A stretch of DNA of 64,000 bases from Desulfuromonadales bacterium. GTDB taxonomy: Bacteria > Desulfobacterota > Desulfuromonadia > Desulfuromonadales > JAGXHI01. The notes beneath the pieces were generated by a model. The model had not been told where the DNA came from. It saw nothing but the letters and a program-made list of their open reading frames with translations, and ran no database searches. The position numbers and the translations under genes were made by a program. Shown in pieces: positions 62,686 to 64,000 of the stretch. Every line of letters begins with the position of its first letter. Position 1 is the stretch's first letter. The stretch spans positions 1 to 64,000 of the forward strand of contig JAGXHI010000037.1 of assembly GCA_024636295.1 (NCBI GenBank). The letters run 5' to 3'.

Positions 62686-63651
62686 TCAGTAGAAAACGGT
62701 GAGGGTCCTGTGTCTCGGTGCCCGCCGATACTTCTTCAGATGGCCCCGATGCCACAGAAAATTGTCCAGCACCATGGGGCTCACCAGTCTTCCCCTCCGC
62801 CTCAACTCCTCTACCAGAAGTTCCACCCCATGCACAGAGCAGGCCCGGATTTCCACCTCCTCGGCCGATCCTGAAGGAAGAAAATCACCCCGTCCAATGC
62901 TTTCCTCCAGGATCCTGCTGTAGCGCAGAATACCATCCACCCTGAGAACATGCGGCACCAGGTTATCCGCGCAGGCGGTGAGTCGATCGATGTCGTCAAA
63001 GCGTCCCGGACCTTTTCCCCCGAAAGCGATAAAGAGATCGGCCGCGGCAAGCTGGGCCCGTTTGTAGAAGTGTACGGTCAGATCGCCGTAGGCTTCCGTA
63101 TCCCGGAAGAGGTGCATTTCGGCAAGGATTTCCATCAGCTTCGCCGCGGAATGTTCCGACGCCCGGACAAGGGCCGCAAAATCCCCCCTGAACCGCTCGG
63201 AGAGAAAACGCCCCAGATCATTCAGGCTGCGCGCAAAAAGGCGTGAAAGCTCCCGCGCCGCGGCATTGGCGGGATCAAGGTCGAAAATCCTGCCGCAATC
63301 CTCCGGCGCCAGCCGAACCAGAAAATCAGTGGTGGGAACCGCCTGGCTTTCAAAAAACTTCGTGAGCGCCTCGGCGATGGAAAGATAACCGGATCGCTGC
63401 CTGGGATAGATTTCAGGAAAATAGCCGGAGCCGAAATTCACAGCATCGAGGATGAGAAAAAAAGCGATCGTCCGATCGCCGTCGTTCAGGACATGGGCGA
63501 GGGGGTCCATCTGCAGATCCAGCTTCTCCCCAGAGAGAAATTCCGCATATCGTTGCAGGCCGGTCGGATCGATTTCAACCCACAGGGCTTTTTCCGCCAC
63601 CGTTCGGCAGGTCCGACGCACCTTCTCCAGGAGGTCCGAATCCGATTTCAT
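62686..63651 (-). CDS. Queuosine salvage (Q_salvage/DUF2419) protein
   Basis: 321 residues. FFLILDAVNFGSGYFPEI and the C-terminal HRTLTVFY resemble the Q_salvage family, whose studied members (Qng1/DUF2419) are queuosine 5'-phosphate N-glycosylases that release queuine. The N-terminus (EKVRRTCRTVAEKALWVEID) fits. If right, the organism recycles queuine from degraded tRNA. The assignment rests on memory of motifs and should be tested. Confidence 0.65.
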   Translation of the reverse strand: MKSDSDLLEKVRRTCRTVAEKALWVEIDPTGLQRYAEFLSGEKLDLQMDPLAHVLNDGDRTIAFFLILDAVNFGSGYFPEIYPRQRSGYLSIAEALTKFFESQAVPTTDFLVRLAPEDCGRIFDLDPANAAARELSRLFARSLNDLGRFLSERFRGDFAALVRASEHSAAKLMEILAEMHLFRDTEAYGDLTVHFYKRAQLAAADLFIAFGGKGPGRFDDIDRLTACADNLVPHVLRVDGILRYSRILEESIGRGDFLPSGSAEEVEIRACSVHGVELLVEELRRRGRLVSPMVLDNFLWHRGHLKKYRRAPRHRTLTVFY

Positions 63652-63726
63652 TTCTTCCTTTTTCCCCTGCCGAATATCGTGGAATCGGGATCTTTAAATT
63701 CTTGCGGGAGATCCTCACGTGCAAAA

Positions 63727-64000
63727 TCAATAGATTTTCCGCCGTGAAAATGTGGAGCCGATGACGCTGAAGGTGTTTTCCACGATGAACAGAGCGTGTG
63801 GATCCCGGGTGAAAACGATCTCCTCCAGGCGCTTGAGCTGGATATTGTTGATGATCGCAAGGAGAATTTTTTTCTCCTTTCTGTGGTAAGCGCCGTGGCC
63901 CTCCAGGAATGTCGCGCCGATCCTGAGTTTCTGCAGTATTTCATCGGCGATCGCCTGCGAGTGCTCCGAAATGATCATGGTCATTTTTCTCTGGCTGAAC
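63727..64000 (-). CDS. YitT-family membrane protein, C-terminal DUF2179 domain (partial)
   Basis: The frame is open to the window edge and ends at 63727. The visible ~90 residues, FSQRKMTMIISEHSQAIADEI, then GATFLEGHGAYHRKEKKILLAII, match the DUF2179 cytoplasmic domain that closes YitT-like proteins. The transmembrane part lies outside the window, so this is a partial gene, not a small one. Function unknown. Confidence 0.8.
   Translation of the reverse strand, partial: FSQRKMTMIISEHSQAIADEILQKLRIGATFLEGHGAYHRKEKKILLAIINNIQLKRLEEIVFTRDPHALFIVENTFSVIGSTFSRRKIY

Noticed and set aside
1..64000. CRISPR arrays, rRNA genes, prophage or integrase modules
   Set aside because: No regularly spaced repeats, no rRNA-like stretch and no phage genes were seen; the short repeats noted are not spaced like CRISPR.

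Overview
The window reads as a chromosomal segment of an anaerobic or microaerophilic deltaproteobacterium of the Desulfuromonadales/Geobacter type. Three things point there: a SfrAB-type soluble NADPH oxidoreductase pair (27.6-32.4 kb), an intergenic fragment encoding a HesB-like selenoprotein with an in-frame UGA (60.7-61.0 kb), and the sequence character of the complex I operon, rubrerythrins, haem-binding sensors and the DUF116-fmt-def cluster. This placement is inference from gene content; there is no rRNA in the window.

Layout. 0-5 kb: the end of an IS21-like element that has broken the acceptor stem of a tRNA-Glu, then small redox proteins (haem-binding, CDGSH), an MltB-type transglycosylase, an N-terminally truncated GGDEF-EAL protein and a rubrerythrin followed by an oxidoreductase remnant. 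5.4-11.8 kb: a catabolic or uptake island on the + strand (two-gene SSS symporter, M20 amidohydrolase, hydroxyisobutyrate-type dehydrogenase, fumarate-reductase-like flavoprotein) with a decayed UPF0597/cysteine desulfidase gene. 12.3-27.5 kb: rnhA and a complete nuo operon in which 12 genes encode all 14 complex I subunits (NuoB, C and D are one polypeptide). 27.6-32.5 kb: convergent sfrB-sfrA on the - strand with a perfect 16-bp palindrome upstream.

33-47 kb is housekeeping, mostly - strand: glutaredoxin, a homocysteine methyltransferase/methylene-THF reductase fusion, a haem-PAS sensor, Nudix, rpe, rsmB, htpX, DUF116, fmt, def, sucD-sucC, transaldolase and folK. 47.8-51.6 kb is a MoxR-DUF58-TgpA operon whose transglutaminase gene is frameshifted in a run of nine G. 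51.7-64 kb holds pcnB, miaA, a glycosyltransferase, PilZ, a ferritin-like/cytochrome pair, radC, a U32 peptidase-family protein, the selenoprotein, an SRPBCC protein, a sirtuin, a queuosine-salvage protein and a YitT-family fragment cut by the window end.

The genes fit an electron-transport-centred metabolism: complex I oxidises NADH, SfrAB handles NADPH, SucCD belongs to the TCA cycle, and the rubrerythrin/ferritin-like proteins deal with oxygen stress and iron. The most notable non-coding structure is a set of intergenic repeats: tandem palindromes inside the nuo operon, TTGAACC heptamers that supply the start codons of nuoM and miaA, and two 171-bp copies of a MITE-like element flanking the miaA-glycosyltransferase pair.
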